Below, piece by piece: positions 34,496 through 46,030 of a stretch of 64,000 bases of DNA. Position 1 is the stretch's first letter; every line of letters starts with the position of its first letter. Both the position numbers and the translations under genes were made by a program. The stretch lies in NCBI GenBank assembly GCA_949152475.1, contig OX424570.1, forward strand, positions 8,916,181 through 8,980,180, read 5' to 3'. This DNA is from Terebella lapidaria. Its lineage: Eukaryota; Annelida; Polychaeta; Terebellida; Terebellidae. The notes under the pieces were generated by a model. The model saw only the letters and a list, made by a program, of their open reading frames with translations, was not told the origin of the DNA and searched no databases.

Positions 34496-37039
34496 TCATT
34501 GCAGTTTATCGTAGACATTTGGTGTCTCAATAGTGTTCACGTACACACTCGGGGCTTCGTACGTATTGGTGCCCTCTGGGTGACTGGGGAGTCCCGTGTG
34601 GGAAATCCCCACGTCCTCGTACTGTATGACGTCATTAGCTGGAGACGAGATGATGGGATTCCCTGTAGAACCCTGGTTGATGACGTCTGTATTTACACGG
34701 TTTTGATCCAGTTCCACTACTGTATTTTCAAATTGCCTTGGATTAGAGAGCTGTTCAGTTTGACCACCCTTACGAGATCTCCTGGACAAGTGATAGAAGT
34801 ACCAAAAGTTCAAACAAACAAAGAATGCACGTACATGTATTTGTCGCTACATGTAAACTGTATGTACATTGTACCTCCATGAGTTCCACGGCAGTAATGA
34901 TAAACGATATATATTTGTGAACATATTTACCGGACAAGGATGACGACGATAACCACCACAACACCCACCACTATTGTGACCGACACCGCCACAGCCACAG
35001 CTGTAAATATTGGAGTATGGATATAATGCTATAGTTATGGTAAAAACAACGTCGGGGTATAGTTGATTCAATTTTGATAAACAGTTCCAGCAAAAATTGA
35101 ACCAGTAATTCCCCAAAAGATATTGGTAGTATGAATAATACTGAGTGAATGAACGAAAAATCATCACTATTTCAACAACAAGGACGAATCCAAATATGGC
35201 GACCACATTTTTTCTATTTATATCAACACATAGGCAATCTAGTGATGATGGTGCTTCATATACAAAGTGAAAACATGCGATGTACATATGGACAACCAAA
35301 GGTACTGGATGAACTCACTGATGACAGGGAAGCCTGATCCAGGTTGAGTCTGTGTGTCAGGAGTCTCTGCACGATCGAGTGTGGTGGTCTGGTCTGTACC
35401 GTGAGTAGTTGTTGGTGGCTGGTCGTGTTGTTTATTTTCTGGTGAGGTGCTAATTTCTTGAAATTCTGGTATTTAGGAAGTGCACAATAAGGGTGGTAAA
35501 GGAACATGCAGGTTTTATTTTTTATGTTGAAGTCTAATACATGATGTGTGTTTGTGCCACCTACCCTTCATGCACAGAAAGTATCGTCTCTGCCAACCAC
35601 AGTCCTCAGCTATCCAGTTGTTCTGATCACCAGAGTTCTCAAGAGATACACATTGACCGGGGTCGTCTCTTGTTGGTGCTCTGCGCCAGAAGAAGAACCG
35701 CATCCTACCAGAGTCCTCGGAACCTAAGGATCAGTAAGTATTGATTATTGTCAGTTTGTGCCAATATATTTTAAACTAATATATGCCTCTATAGAAACGA
35801 AAAACATAAAACATACATTGGAATATCACTAGTAAATTCAACTCGGGGGCATGTAATCAATACCAGTGACCCACTCCCAGGGATTGCGGTTTATTCCAAG
35901 CCACATCCTGGGGTGACTGAAGGTCTGCATTTTCCTGTGCATGGCATCCAGCAAAATATCATTCATGACATGTAGATAAGGCGTGTCTCCATTATACTCC
36001 AGGTAGCAGTAGGTCTGGTGATCGTACCAGTTCCCAGTAACGTCATAGGCCACATAGCACGTATCGTCAAACCATAACCAGTTTTCTCCAGATTCACAGA
36101 AACCTGTCGAATGACGAACCGATAACACACTGATTTCAAACTGTGAAGGGTTGTATTTATATGGGGTTGCTAATGGTGATTACTATGGATGCCTGAAAGT
36201 GAACGGCGATAGTAAAGGGGAATGTATGAAGGAAAGTTCATAGCCTCATTCCCGTGCATCTGGGGTTTGTTGATTGTATTATCAGTTTCGCTGCTAGAAT
36301 GAGCAAACACACCTGCAACTTGCGATTGGTACTGACACACCCTGCGGACGTTGCTATCGATTTCATCACAATTATCGGACTGTAGAGCGTTATTTTTGAG
36401 TTCGAGATAGAGGCAGCTGACATAGGACGGACCTCCCACTGGGTCCAGAGGTGATGGAACTATTTGTGGGTCATACAACCATGATATTTATATGCGTTTC
36501 AGATTGGTTACATTTAGTTTGAGTATTTTGTGTAATGAAGAATGTATGTACGGATATGTATACAGTTCACATTGATACTGAAACAAATATATACCCACAT
36601 TGAGTGCCGTTCCTATACCGCCAGACACTGTCATCACTCCTCCGTCCTGCCACCCAGACTACTGCAGACATTCTTAAATTTTTGATAATCTCTCGGGCCC
36701 TGTTTTGTGTCTCTATGTCACGGATGGTCGCCAGAGTTGTACCGTCGGATTCGCATGCGGTCTTGGCATCGGTCCAGCTCAGGAGGGAATCCGTGTTAGT
36801 CCTCCAGAGATACAGACATGAGGTGGTGCTACAGTTAGTCGCAACCAGCTGGTGTTCAGCCGATGTCATGACAACTACACCTGGGAATGCAATGAAGAGA
36901 ATGACATCAATCGTTATCCGATCCTGGCATGAGATCGAAATAAACTGAGTTTGATATTTATTTTAAATAAATTTTGAACATGTATTGGTATAAACATACC
37001 TAATACCCATGAAGCTGTCCAGTATATTGTTTCCAGCAT
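34496..37039 (-). CDS. Gene E: dual-CTLD type I membrane receptor, ITIM-type tail (complete)
   Basis: Exons: 37000..37039 signal peptide (M-L-E-T-I-Y-W), 36599..36880 CTLD-1a, 36313..36459 CTLD-1b, 35864..36103 CTLD-2a, 35565..35723 CTLD-2b, 35319..35465 stalk, 34931..35000 transmembrane, 34496..34781 tail. They total 1371 bases, 456 residues, with no stop or bad splice site. CTLD-1: NCSTTSCLYLW, VWVAGRRSDD, Q-S-D-N-C-D-E. CTLD-2: W-Y-D-H-Q-T-Y-C-Y, M-W-L-G-I, N-N-W-I-A-E-D-C. The membrane segment A-V-A-V-A-V-S-V-T-I-V-V-G ends in R. Tail motifs in order: Q-F-E-N-T (tyrosine replaced here), I-Q-Y-E-D-V (full ITIM consensus), T-Y-E-A-P, V-Y-V-N-T (Grb2-type YxN) and V-Y-D-K-L. An inhibitory or adaptor-recruiting receptor is inferred. 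It is the most compact intact gene, with few insertions. Confidence 0.87.
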
Positions 37040-37152
37040 AATTATTAATTGATCCAACTCCCTTTCCAAAAGTGGAAAACCGCCTGACACGGCACACTGC
37101 TAGTTGAAATGAGAACCGCTGGAGTTATGTATTGAACCCTCTGTCAGACAAC

Positions 37153-37160
37153 CAGGAAGT
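37153..37160 (-). promoter_or_regulatory. Gene E upstream CAGGAAGT motif
   Basis: CAGGAAGT (+ strand) 114 bases upstream of the start codon within ACAACCAGGAAGTTC, the same block and distance as gene C. Confidence 0.4.
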
Positions 37161-38800
37161 TCAAAGTTATAGCCATATCTAGTTGAAACAGCCAAGAAAT
37201 GTAGGTAGTACTAGGCCCTATATATTTTGTATACATTTGACAGTGCTTCAAGACTGTAGAGTAGTCTAGGCACGTTTTCTATAAAGGGCCTTAGAAATGA
37301 CGATAGGGGGGATGGAATGTTACTGCCTGTCACCCATGCTGAGGTCAAAGTAGGGTCCTTACTGGTTAATATTAGCCCGGATGACATTAAAAATTTTATT
37401 TTTTTCATAAAATTCTAACAATTTTATATACGGACGAAGCCGCAGTTATTTTTTTCGTTTTTAAATTCACATAAAAGACTGTTGAATCGTGAATAATGAA
37501 GCTAGAGTTATCATTTTGGTGTCAAAATGTCTGGAATTACACGGTTAATCAAGAAAAATACCATCTAGAGCAGTTCATGGCGTAAGTTTTGTAATATAAC
37601 ATGAAAACACATAATAATATGTCCGCAATTGCCTTCGATTTCAGAATCTGAGACCTGCGAAAATGAGTGTTTCAGCTCACAAATCTATTTTATCTTTACG
37701 AAAACTTCACTAAAATTACCCTAGATTATATACCATACTGCCAAAATAAACCATTCAAAGGTCTTAACCAAGTTTACTGCTAGTAATCAAATGAACCTAA
37801 CAATGCCCCCTAGTGAACTCCGTGATCGCATGATATTCTCAAATTTGACAAAACTAGTTATACTCTCACATATAACTCTGCTAGAATAATTATTTTGAAG
37901 TCAAATGATACGAATCATCGTTTCAAATATATCATGCAATAATCAGGTCGAGATGTAATTTTTTTCCCATCAAAACAAGAAAAAAAATCCCAAAATTGGA
38001 CCATAATGATTTACTGGTTGTATACGAAATGCAGGCATCTTAGAAAGTTCACCATTTGTGGTTTAATAAATGTTTATGTGGTTAAGTGATATACCATTGA
38101 TACTTGGTAGAATCAGTCACCATGTGTACCAGCAGTAGTTTGCCAAAATCACCAGAGTGACCAGTGGTATTCTGTCCGAGTCACACCACAGAGTAACATG
38201 CAAACTGCACAAAGGGGGATTCTATGTTCGGCGATGTTAGGAAACTGTTTTCACACAAGCAGTTGTTACCAAACCATCGAACATACAATATCCTGGACTC
38301 TAAATAATCAGGGCGTATAGTTGGCATCAGTCAACCGTGGTGCTGCACAACGTTGGATAATCATAACCCATGACAGAACAATGATCCTGCAGATTTGCGA
38401 GAAAAATGACAGGCGTTCATATAAGAAATCCACAGAAAGATGTCAGTTGTACAGTCAATCAGAAGGATGAAGGAGATATACACAAAGTGTTGGGCATCAT
38501 TGTAGGCTGGGTCTACCCATTGAGTACTCGGAGATGAACATGGAATCACAGTCAATGACACATATTACATGATCTACCTACTGCAGGAGACAAATGAAGC
38601 AGTTTTATTTACAAACGAAGCTTCATGGTGAATCTTATTTTGTTGAACAAAGTCAACTTGATTGCCACACTGCCAAAATTATCTTTGAAGTCATTCAGCA
38701 TCATCGTGCAAACAAAGACAACAAAGGTGGTTGCAACATACAATTTACAGTAGAAGGTTATACAAGCTGATTGGACTCTATTTGCTAAAATGCTAGTTAT
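37161..38800. other. AT-rich gap without a recognisable gene
   Basis: Read on both strands; only short unconvincing frames. The sequence departs from the array's duplication unit here and returns near 48.3 kb, so 37.3-48.2 kb looks like inserted or unit-specific DNA. Confidence 0.5.
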
Positions 38801-38859
38801 TGCACGGAATTGTAGACTGAACATGAAAGATGCAGTCCCATTATGGTCACTGCTATGAA

Positions 38860-39815
38860 CATTGGCCAACACAGCTGGAGTTCCTGCTTAAACAACCAAG
38901 GTGCCTCTGTTACACATCCTCGAAGACTACCATGAACCAGTTGAAGATGTTCCACAATCGGCAGTTCTCACCGATGGTATGGAAGTACTGCACTTTGTCA
39001 AGAATGCTCTCAAGACACTTGGAGTTCAGGCTCAGTACATCTTTCAACTGGTGCCTACATGCCTACATGCTCACTCACAAAAGAGTCAACTATGTCATGG
39101 ATCCTTAATCCGTTGTATACATCAAAAACTCGGAGCATGCAAAGCGTGCCAAACGGGGAAGCTTTCAAGTCACGATCCAGGGAAAATCAAAATTGTCCAA
39201 CACGGTCGAAGAAATTAATGTGACGTGAGTAACTAGACAAGTCTGTCTCAATTCCGCTTTGAATGGCAGCAGACTGAGTATGTAGTCTTGTACACTTGTT
39301 GTAATTACTAACATATAGTAAAGAGTACTACGTACAACCTGTTGTTGGGCACAGCACCATTCGGACTACTGGTTCGATCAGTTGAGCATCAAACAGGAGG
39401 AAGCTGCCAGTCATGCAGCATCAAAAGCAAATAGCTGCTTCATCCTCAGGTCACCAGCACCTAAGTTGCTGTGTTGGCATGTGCGAGAGTTCTATCCTGC
39501 CCTGAAAACAAACAATGTACAAGGTACATGTACATCGACACCACAGCCATAGGCATCTCACTTGGCATGGTCGTATGCAGTGATTTTGTTGCCAAAGGAA
39601 AGACACGGCCATTTCAGTCGACAATGGCTGATCAAAACATGTGTGATGTCAGGAAAAAGATTGGTAAATCATTCTCCAACAGAGAAGAACTTCTCGATGG
39701 CTCTGAATGTGTTTCATACTTCTCCAAGAAATTTCTCAAAAAAAAAACACGAAGAATATTTCTAAACAGACATAAATTCTGTCAGGTACAAACCATTCTG
39801 CAGCAGGAATGAGCA
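38860..39815 (+). pseudogene. Degenerate coding remnant, family not identified
   Basis: Fragments with protein-like composition in shifting + frames: L-L-H-I-L-E-D-Y-H then A-V-L-T-D-G-M-E-V-L-H-F near 38900-39010, V-Y-I-K-N-S-E-H-A-K-R-A-K-R-G near 39115-39160, and a run with M-A-D-Q-N-M-C-D-V-R-K-K-I-G near 39620-39670. Stops and frame changes separate them. This resembles a decayed transposon-borne gene, but I cannot name the family with confidence. Confidence 0.3.
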
Positions 39816-40987
39816 AACATTTCATCTTAAACCAAAAAAAAGGAAGCTCTCAAACACCACACATTGCATGAGTCAGCTATTAGGCTTGCATCTGGAGAAC
39901 CTCGCTAGAGAAGGCTGTCAAAGCTTCAAGCCCAAATGATCATGGCTCGAGTGTGGTTGCTGAGAGCATCTCGATTCACCATACAGATCAGATGTTAGCA
40001 CCAAAAGCCATGCGATTCAAATGTTAGAAGGACCATTGCACAGGAACATGTTCTCCAAAGAATGCAATGTCTTATACTGAAGGTTATGTCTGTACAGACT
40101 GATCAAACAATCCCGACTTGAGCAACAATAATACGACCTTGGGCACGAACTACTGTTGGGCACGAACTACTGAGAGGAAATGAGAATGATATGGATTACA
40201 TTTCATTGTCAAATTAATCTGCGTTGAGCTTTCCCATGTCTATGTTTATGCTGGCCATACCCCTTGAATATGCACATGTCATGACATGTACAATTAAAGA
40301 GGCTGGAAGGTAAATATTTTGTTGATCCGAAGCTTAGAAGAACATGTTGCTAATATTATTTGCAGAAGGTTGGTTTCTTGTCATAAATTTTAGACTACAT
40401 ACCAGTTCATACATGTATCAACTACGGTTGAAGCAAGGAGCTTTTCCCACGTTCATACATGTATCAACTACGGTTGAAGCAAGGAGCTTTTCCCACGGTA
40501 CAGCCCTCAAACGAAAAGCTGAACAATGTGCTTCTGAGGCCGAGGAAATCGAAGACTGGTATGTACCTGTGATTGTTATGAATATGGTGTATTGTACAAC
40601 TATTTGCACGGGTGTTTGCCTGCTTCGGGTATATCATGATTCATGGTACTGATATTTTGTCACGGTACTGTCATTTGTACTCAATCAGGTCACAGCTATT
40701 CCGAGAATGTCTTCAAGACCACGGAGACATTTGCCGAGTCGAGGAGTCAAGATGTTGTCAAGATGGATCCAGCGCGGGTAAATCTTCAACAAAAATATGT
40801 TCTCACTTCTATTCAGAAAAATATGTTAGTTAATCAACTTTACAATCTAATTATCAGTTTCCAAATCTCTATTATGTGTTCGTGATAATTTAATCCTATT
40901 CAAAGATTGGGGAAAAAATTAACATGTGTTAAGTGTGAACAGTTTGGATGTTTGTTACATGTATTTGTGTATCCACCGACCCTTCAG

Positions 40988-43005
40988 GAGATCAAAGGGC
41001 CTAAACAGGTTATTGAACCACCTCTATCAGTGACTGAGGAAAGCGTTGAAAAATCGAGAGATCCTGTCTTGGTGGGTCCTCCACAGTACGATTGGCACCC
41101 ACTCATGTCATCGAAAGGTGAGTAGACATAGCTGAAATCATGTGTGAATTGGTTCCACTGGTAATAAGATCTTATTTTCCATTACAGCAATGATGGTGGG
41201 ATATTTTCAATTTTCTCCTTAAACGCTCATAATTTTGATGTTGACCAAACTGATGTTTACCTTGAAAAAATATATTATTTTGCATGGCCTAGATATTGAA
41301 ATTTCATCCATCAGGTGTCCAATCTGCCCCACCCGTCCAGAACAACAACAGCGCTTCGAGGAGTTGTCAGGTGAACCATGCCAACCTCCCACCATTGGAG
41401 CTGCTAACAGTGGTGTGTTCTAACGGCGTCTACCGCCTCTGTGGCCGAGTGGATGGGACCGGTGGCTCTTGAAGCAACGAAGCTCAGAGGCGGTAGGTGA
41501 CGCGGGTTCGATCCCCGTCACCGGCACAAAGTAGGTGGAGTTTTCATCCTGGCAACGCAAAGGTTTCTCCATTCGAATGTGCTTTCCAAATTCTAAATTG
41601 TCACCCGACGGGGGATGGGGAAGACAGGCAGAATTGCCTATCATCATGGACCGTCGTTAAATAAATCTGATTATTATTATTATTATTATTATTATAACGG
41701 TGGCGTGTTCATAATACAGCTACTTATGTCCTCGTGTGTTACCTTGAAATTCTTGCTATATACAGTGGTCCCTTTCAGACCCATTGATCTTACCACCTGG
41801 CAACAAAATCAAGGTTTTATCTGAGAAGAAGTTTTTCTACATGAAAATGTTAAACTTTTCCAAATAACGTCTTTGTTGAGAGGACGTCTTCATTGAGGGG
41901 AGTCCTGTATGAGTGAAAACATTGCTATTTGAGGGGGGTTATCTGTTTGTAGGTGGTTTACAACGTAATTTTGTATTACATTTATTCCTGGCCTAATAAT
42001 GTTAAATCGTGTATTATTCCTTGTGTACTCCAGAAGGCAACTGAAGCACCGATGGAGCAGGTGGCAGATAGTGAGTCTAACAAGGAGCCTGACGACATGA
42101 GTGAAGCTGGATTTGACCCTGAGGATGAGTTGTGGGAACCGGCTGAGGACTGTGATGACCACACTGATTCAATCGAAGAAAATTCTGACATTGAAGTCAA
42201 CTACAATTATTCATTGTGAGTATACATTAGTCTGAAGCCAAAATGCCCAATATAGGTGCTCACAGAGTTATCATGTCCTTTGGTACTATGTTATACAGAT
42301 ATTTCATCCAGATAATCATGTAACTTACTTTTGTTCCAGGAAAGTTGGAGAGCGGCCTCCCCAGCATCCGAAAGAATTCTTGATCTTTTGCAACATGTGT
42401 GGAATGCAAGTTCCAAACAGACCTCATCATTGTGAACAAGTTGGAAACATGCATCAAAGTTGAGCAAGTATGTGTATAGCATATTTGATGATGGTATCAT
42501 TTATTCTATTCACTCAAAATGAATCCTCAATTATTTTTCTTTTCCGGGCATGTACATGTTATGAATATATTTTTCCGATAACATGTGAACTAGTGCATGT
42601 ATTAAGATAAGAGCAAAATGTGTAGGTTTAGTGCAATGTTGCACATGTAGAAAATATATTGATAATTTCAGTCTATAAGGATTTCATATGTTTCGTATAA
42701 ACATCGTCATCCCTAATTTTACAGAAGTGCAATTGTGGCTACTTTCGAACATGATTACCAACTCTCTCTATATTACTGTTGTTGATGACAAAATTGGTTT
42801 TGCATATTCCTAGTCTCGCTACCTTGAAGCAACATTTCTGCAACAGTGGCAAGACGAGCAGCAGTCCATGATCACACAACTGAAGGAGCGAGATGAACCA
42901 CTGCACATCGCAGGAGATGGCCGAAACGACTCCCCTGGTTACGTGGTGAAATACGGCTCTCACACTGTGATGGGGTGCAGCTTCAACAATGTACTAGATT
43001 TCTAG
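40988..43005 (+). CDS. Spliced transposon-derived gene fragment with GDGRNDSPG motif
   Basis: Exons with compatible phases: 40988..41117 (donor AAAG/GTGAG), 41315..41412, 42034..42215, 42340 onward, then after an unclear step 42814..43005. Exon three is acidic (D-P-E-D-E-L-W-E-P-A-E-D). Exon four has H-P-K-E-F-L-I-F and a C-x2-C/H-H-C cluster. The last has E-P-L-H-I-A-G-D-G-R-N-D-S-P-G followed by V-K-Y-G-S-H-T-V-M, then stops. From memory, this core recurs in large uncharacterised transposon-like proteins of fish and invertebrates, where the Asp of GDGR may be catalytic; that is not verified here. An upstream exon at 40689-40777 is possible. The product ends early, so it is probably a truncated copy. 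A tRNA-type SINE lies in its second intron. It is the only spliced + strand gene candidate in the window. Confidence 0.45.
41434..41700 (+). mobile_element. tRNA-derived SINE with ATT-repeat tail
   Basis: Box A TGGCCGAGTGG at about 41442 and box B GGGTTCGATCCCC at about 41505 give a Ser/Leu-like tRNA head. It is followed by an about 110-base body and a tail AAATAAATCTGATTATTATT running into ATT repeats (to about 41695). It has no terminator and an enlarged, mismatched cloverleaf, so it is not a functional tRNA. Confidence 0.85.
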
Positions 43006-43329
43006 CTTGTTTAGGTGTAATATCTTACAGTAGTATATTTCTGGTGCAATAATACATACACTGTCTTATTAAGGCATTTCAACAGAAATGCTATGTTTTT
43101 GTCAAATTATTAGTTTTTTTTCCACATTTTAGTTTCCGCTCGATAACTTCAGTTTGCCTCGATGTATCTTCGCCGAATTTTCACCGCTGATCAGAAATGT
43201 TGTGTAGAAGAGAAGGAGCATATTGTTTTTGAGCCGGGTCCATGGGGATGAAATATATGTTTCTGGTTTCCGCACGATAACTCAAAAAGTTCTATGGCAA
43301 TGACTGGGGAACTTATCACCAGGGAAGAA

Positions 43330-43990
43330 GCCTATTGATTTTGAGTGATCCGTCAAACGACTTTTGACCTAGGGCTTGAAATAGTTTTAGCTGAGTCATC
43401 CTTGAGGCTCTCATACATATCTCGAAACGTACATTATTTTCGGAATCGTCATACATTTACTAGGCAAATATGTCTAAGGGGTTGTCAAAAAGCTTCATCG
43501 ATATCTCGGAAACGGTGCCTCGTAGAGCGAAAAGGACTTTATTTTCATACTAATCGCCCTAGACAAACATGTCTTAAGGGTATTAGGGGTGACCTTTGAC
43601 CTTGGTCTGAAATTTTTTACCCCAGTCGACATTTTTCATTTTCGTCGATATCTCGGAAACGGTGCGTCTTAGAGTGAAACGGATGTTATTTTCGGACTCG
43701 TCGCCCTCGACAAACAATAAGTCAAACATGTCTTAATGGTATTAGAGATGACCTTTGACCTTGACCTGAATTTTTTTCGCTGAGTCGGCATTTTTCGATT
43801 TCATCGATATCACAGAAACTGTGACCTAGAGCAAACCAGACATTAGACAGATAGTTTTGGGGGGTATCAAGTTTGTCCTTCACATAGATGTAATTGCATA
43901 AATGTCTTATAGGTCTCATTGGGAGCTTCGTCATATTTTGTTTTTTTTATGCTTCACCCTGAAATGCCTCCAAGGCCTTTAGGCCTTGAC
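43330..43990. repeat. Tandem repeat of about 150-165 bases, three to four copies
   Basis: Blocks TCGATATCTCGGAAACGGTG, GACAAACATGTCTTA and GGTGACCTTTGACCTTG recur with drift. Each copy holds TGACCTTTGACC, a direct repeat resembling a nuclear-receptor half-site pair; this may be coincidence. It abuts the 3' end of the Penelope-like element. Confidence 0.7.
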
Positions 43991-44026
43991 CTCTAGTTTT
44001 TGCATGAAATTTCTCTGTATTAGACA

Positions 44027-46003
44027 TAGACGTGGAATCAATACCCAGTATCAAGTATTCCGAGCAAACAAAACAGGGTCCGTTATCCAATCTCATAGTC
44101 CGGGGACAGAAAGTCATATCAGGCATACGAAGTGAGAGAAAACAAAAATGACAGGGAAACTCATGAACCCCCGTAAATGGCCATCAGGAGGTGAAATCAG
44201 GTGTTCCGGAAAGAGTGAGCATTTCCTGCCCCACTAGTGGCACCCGTCATGAATTCCCCAAAATTAACATGAAAATAGATCTAGTTGCATGGCAGACATG
44301 GATTTGCTGTATTTATCAACCAGATCATGATGACGTCCATAGAATTTCTTAAACGCAGCGATAAGTCTTGGTAAAACATATCCTTGTCGTAGCAGTTTAG
44401 AGACTAGCTGGGCACTTCGATAGACAAAGTCCTCATATTTGCAACTAGCTCTGGAATAGCGTATAAGTTGAGAAACAAACACACCATATGCCGGTGACAT
44501 AGGAATGTTGCTGCTTAGAAAAGGGAAATTGACTATGGAAAAATTGAAATCATCACGTTTGTCATATAATCTAGTTGACAGGTTAGAATCATTATCAATC
44601 TCCAACCTCAGGTCTAGATAGTTGGAAAAATTAGCGGATTCTGTAGTATCCTTAATTTCAAGTTCCTTAGGATATATGACATCCAAATAATCACCAAACT
44701 TGGGATTATTTAGCGACAATACATCATCTATGTATCGGAAAGTGAAATTAAAATTACATGTTAGTTTCTTAGAACCTCCTCTTTGTAAATGTTGGATAAA
44801 ATCTGATTCATATGAGTATAAAAACAGGTCTGCCAATAATGGTGCACAGTTTGTACCCATGGGAATACCAATAGTTTGTTGAAATATTCGACCACCAAAT
44901 TCCACAAAAATATTATCAATCAGAAAATTAACCATATTTACCACATCTATTTCAGTATATTTGTATGGGGCATCAGAGTCGCCTTTAACAAAATAAGCGG
45001 TATTATATTTAACTACAATATAGTGGTACCGACGTTGTCCCTTTTTAGAGAAAAATGAATTATTGATTATTTTTTTAAGCTGAGATTTCAGTTCAGAATG
45101 AGGTATAGTTGTGTACAAAGTGGAGAAATCAAATGTTTTGATAGACGTTACTTTTGAAAGTGTGTGCGCATGTAGATATTCCAATAAAGATTTGGAATTT
45201 TTTAATAGCCACATTTGGTTTATACCACTTCTAGAATAGATGGTTTCAGAGTACTTTTGGAGACCCTGTTTAATTTTAGACAATATAGTAGTTAATATTT
45301 TAGAAAGGGCTTTGGTAGAACATGATGCTGAACCTGAAATATATCTTTGTTTGTGTGGATTTTTGTGCAACTTTGGGATCCAATATAAGTTCGGTAGATT
45401 AGAATCTTTACATGAGGTAGTAATACCAAACGAATGCAATACAGACAAATGATTTGATAAGATATCCTGTTTGGGCACGGTAATGGCTTGGTATGTACTA
45501 TTGGGATTAGTATTGTTGGCAATACCCAGTTCGTCAAACAGGCACTGTATATAGTATGCTTTACAAACAAAAACAACATTATTAGAAGCTTTATCTGCAG
45601 GGACAATGACGAACCTTTCTTGAAGTTTCAACAAACTATTAGTAACCACGGGATCATTGAAGACAGAGCTATATTTAGTACTAACTGACTTTGACAAAAC
45701 ATTGATGCGTTTGTTTACCAATGACCTAATCTGTTTGACCCATTCTGACAGAGAATCAGTTTCTGCCTTTTCTCGCTTTGTCCATTTTCTGGCATGCTCC
45801 TCAACTGCATCCATGATTAACTTAAAATTGTATCTCCATGAAAACGACGTGGGCTCTCTATATTTGGGACCTTTGGACAAAATGTCTTTCAATGATTCAT
45901 TCTCCACTATATTGAGGTCGCCTGAAATAACATGCCCAACTGGATCGTGTATGAACGGAGAGTTAATGCAAGTGCAGGAGGGTGGTATATTTCACCCTCC
46001 TGT
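44027..46003 (-). mobile_element. Penelope-like retroelement, reverse transcriptase ORF and 3' end
   Basis: The ORF runs from the frame opening near 46003 to the stop at 44264; the first Met is at 45907, but conserved-looking sequence continues upstream (H-D-P-V-G-H-V-I-S-G-D-L-N-I-V), so the true start is further 5' and lost or spliced. Reverse transcriptase motifs: F-D-F-S-T-L-Y-T-T-I-P (A), G-I-P-M-G-T-N-C-A-P-L (B), F-R-Y-I-D-D-V-L (C), plus the K-G-P-K-Y-R-E-P and V-P-A-D-K blocks seen in animal Penelope-like proteins. No GIY-YIG endonuclease follows; the ORF ends in L-D-L-F-S-C. The 5' edge lies in short CACCCTCCTGTATATTT duplications (45990-46030). At least 549 codons are open with no frameshift, so activity was recent. 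The 3' end is repeated at 2399-2974. Confidence 0.85.
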
Positions 46004-46030
46004 ATATTTCACCCTCCTGTATATACCCTG

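Noticed and set aside
41434-41530. Functional tRNA-Ser or tRNA-Leu gene
   Set aside because: Boxes A and B are good, but the fold is imperfect, the variable region is abnormal, no Pol III terminator follows and an ATT-repeat tail marks it as a SINE.
43330-43990. Nuclear-receptor response elements (TGACCTTTGACC)
   Set aside because: Occur only as part of a tandem repeat and of common GGTCA-rich repeats elsewhere; no gene nearby to control.
44264-45907. Telomerase or LINE reverse transcriptase
   Set aside because: Motifs and the K-G-P-K-Y-R-E-P block fit Penelope-like proteins; no telomerase T-motif or LINE AP-endonuclease is present.
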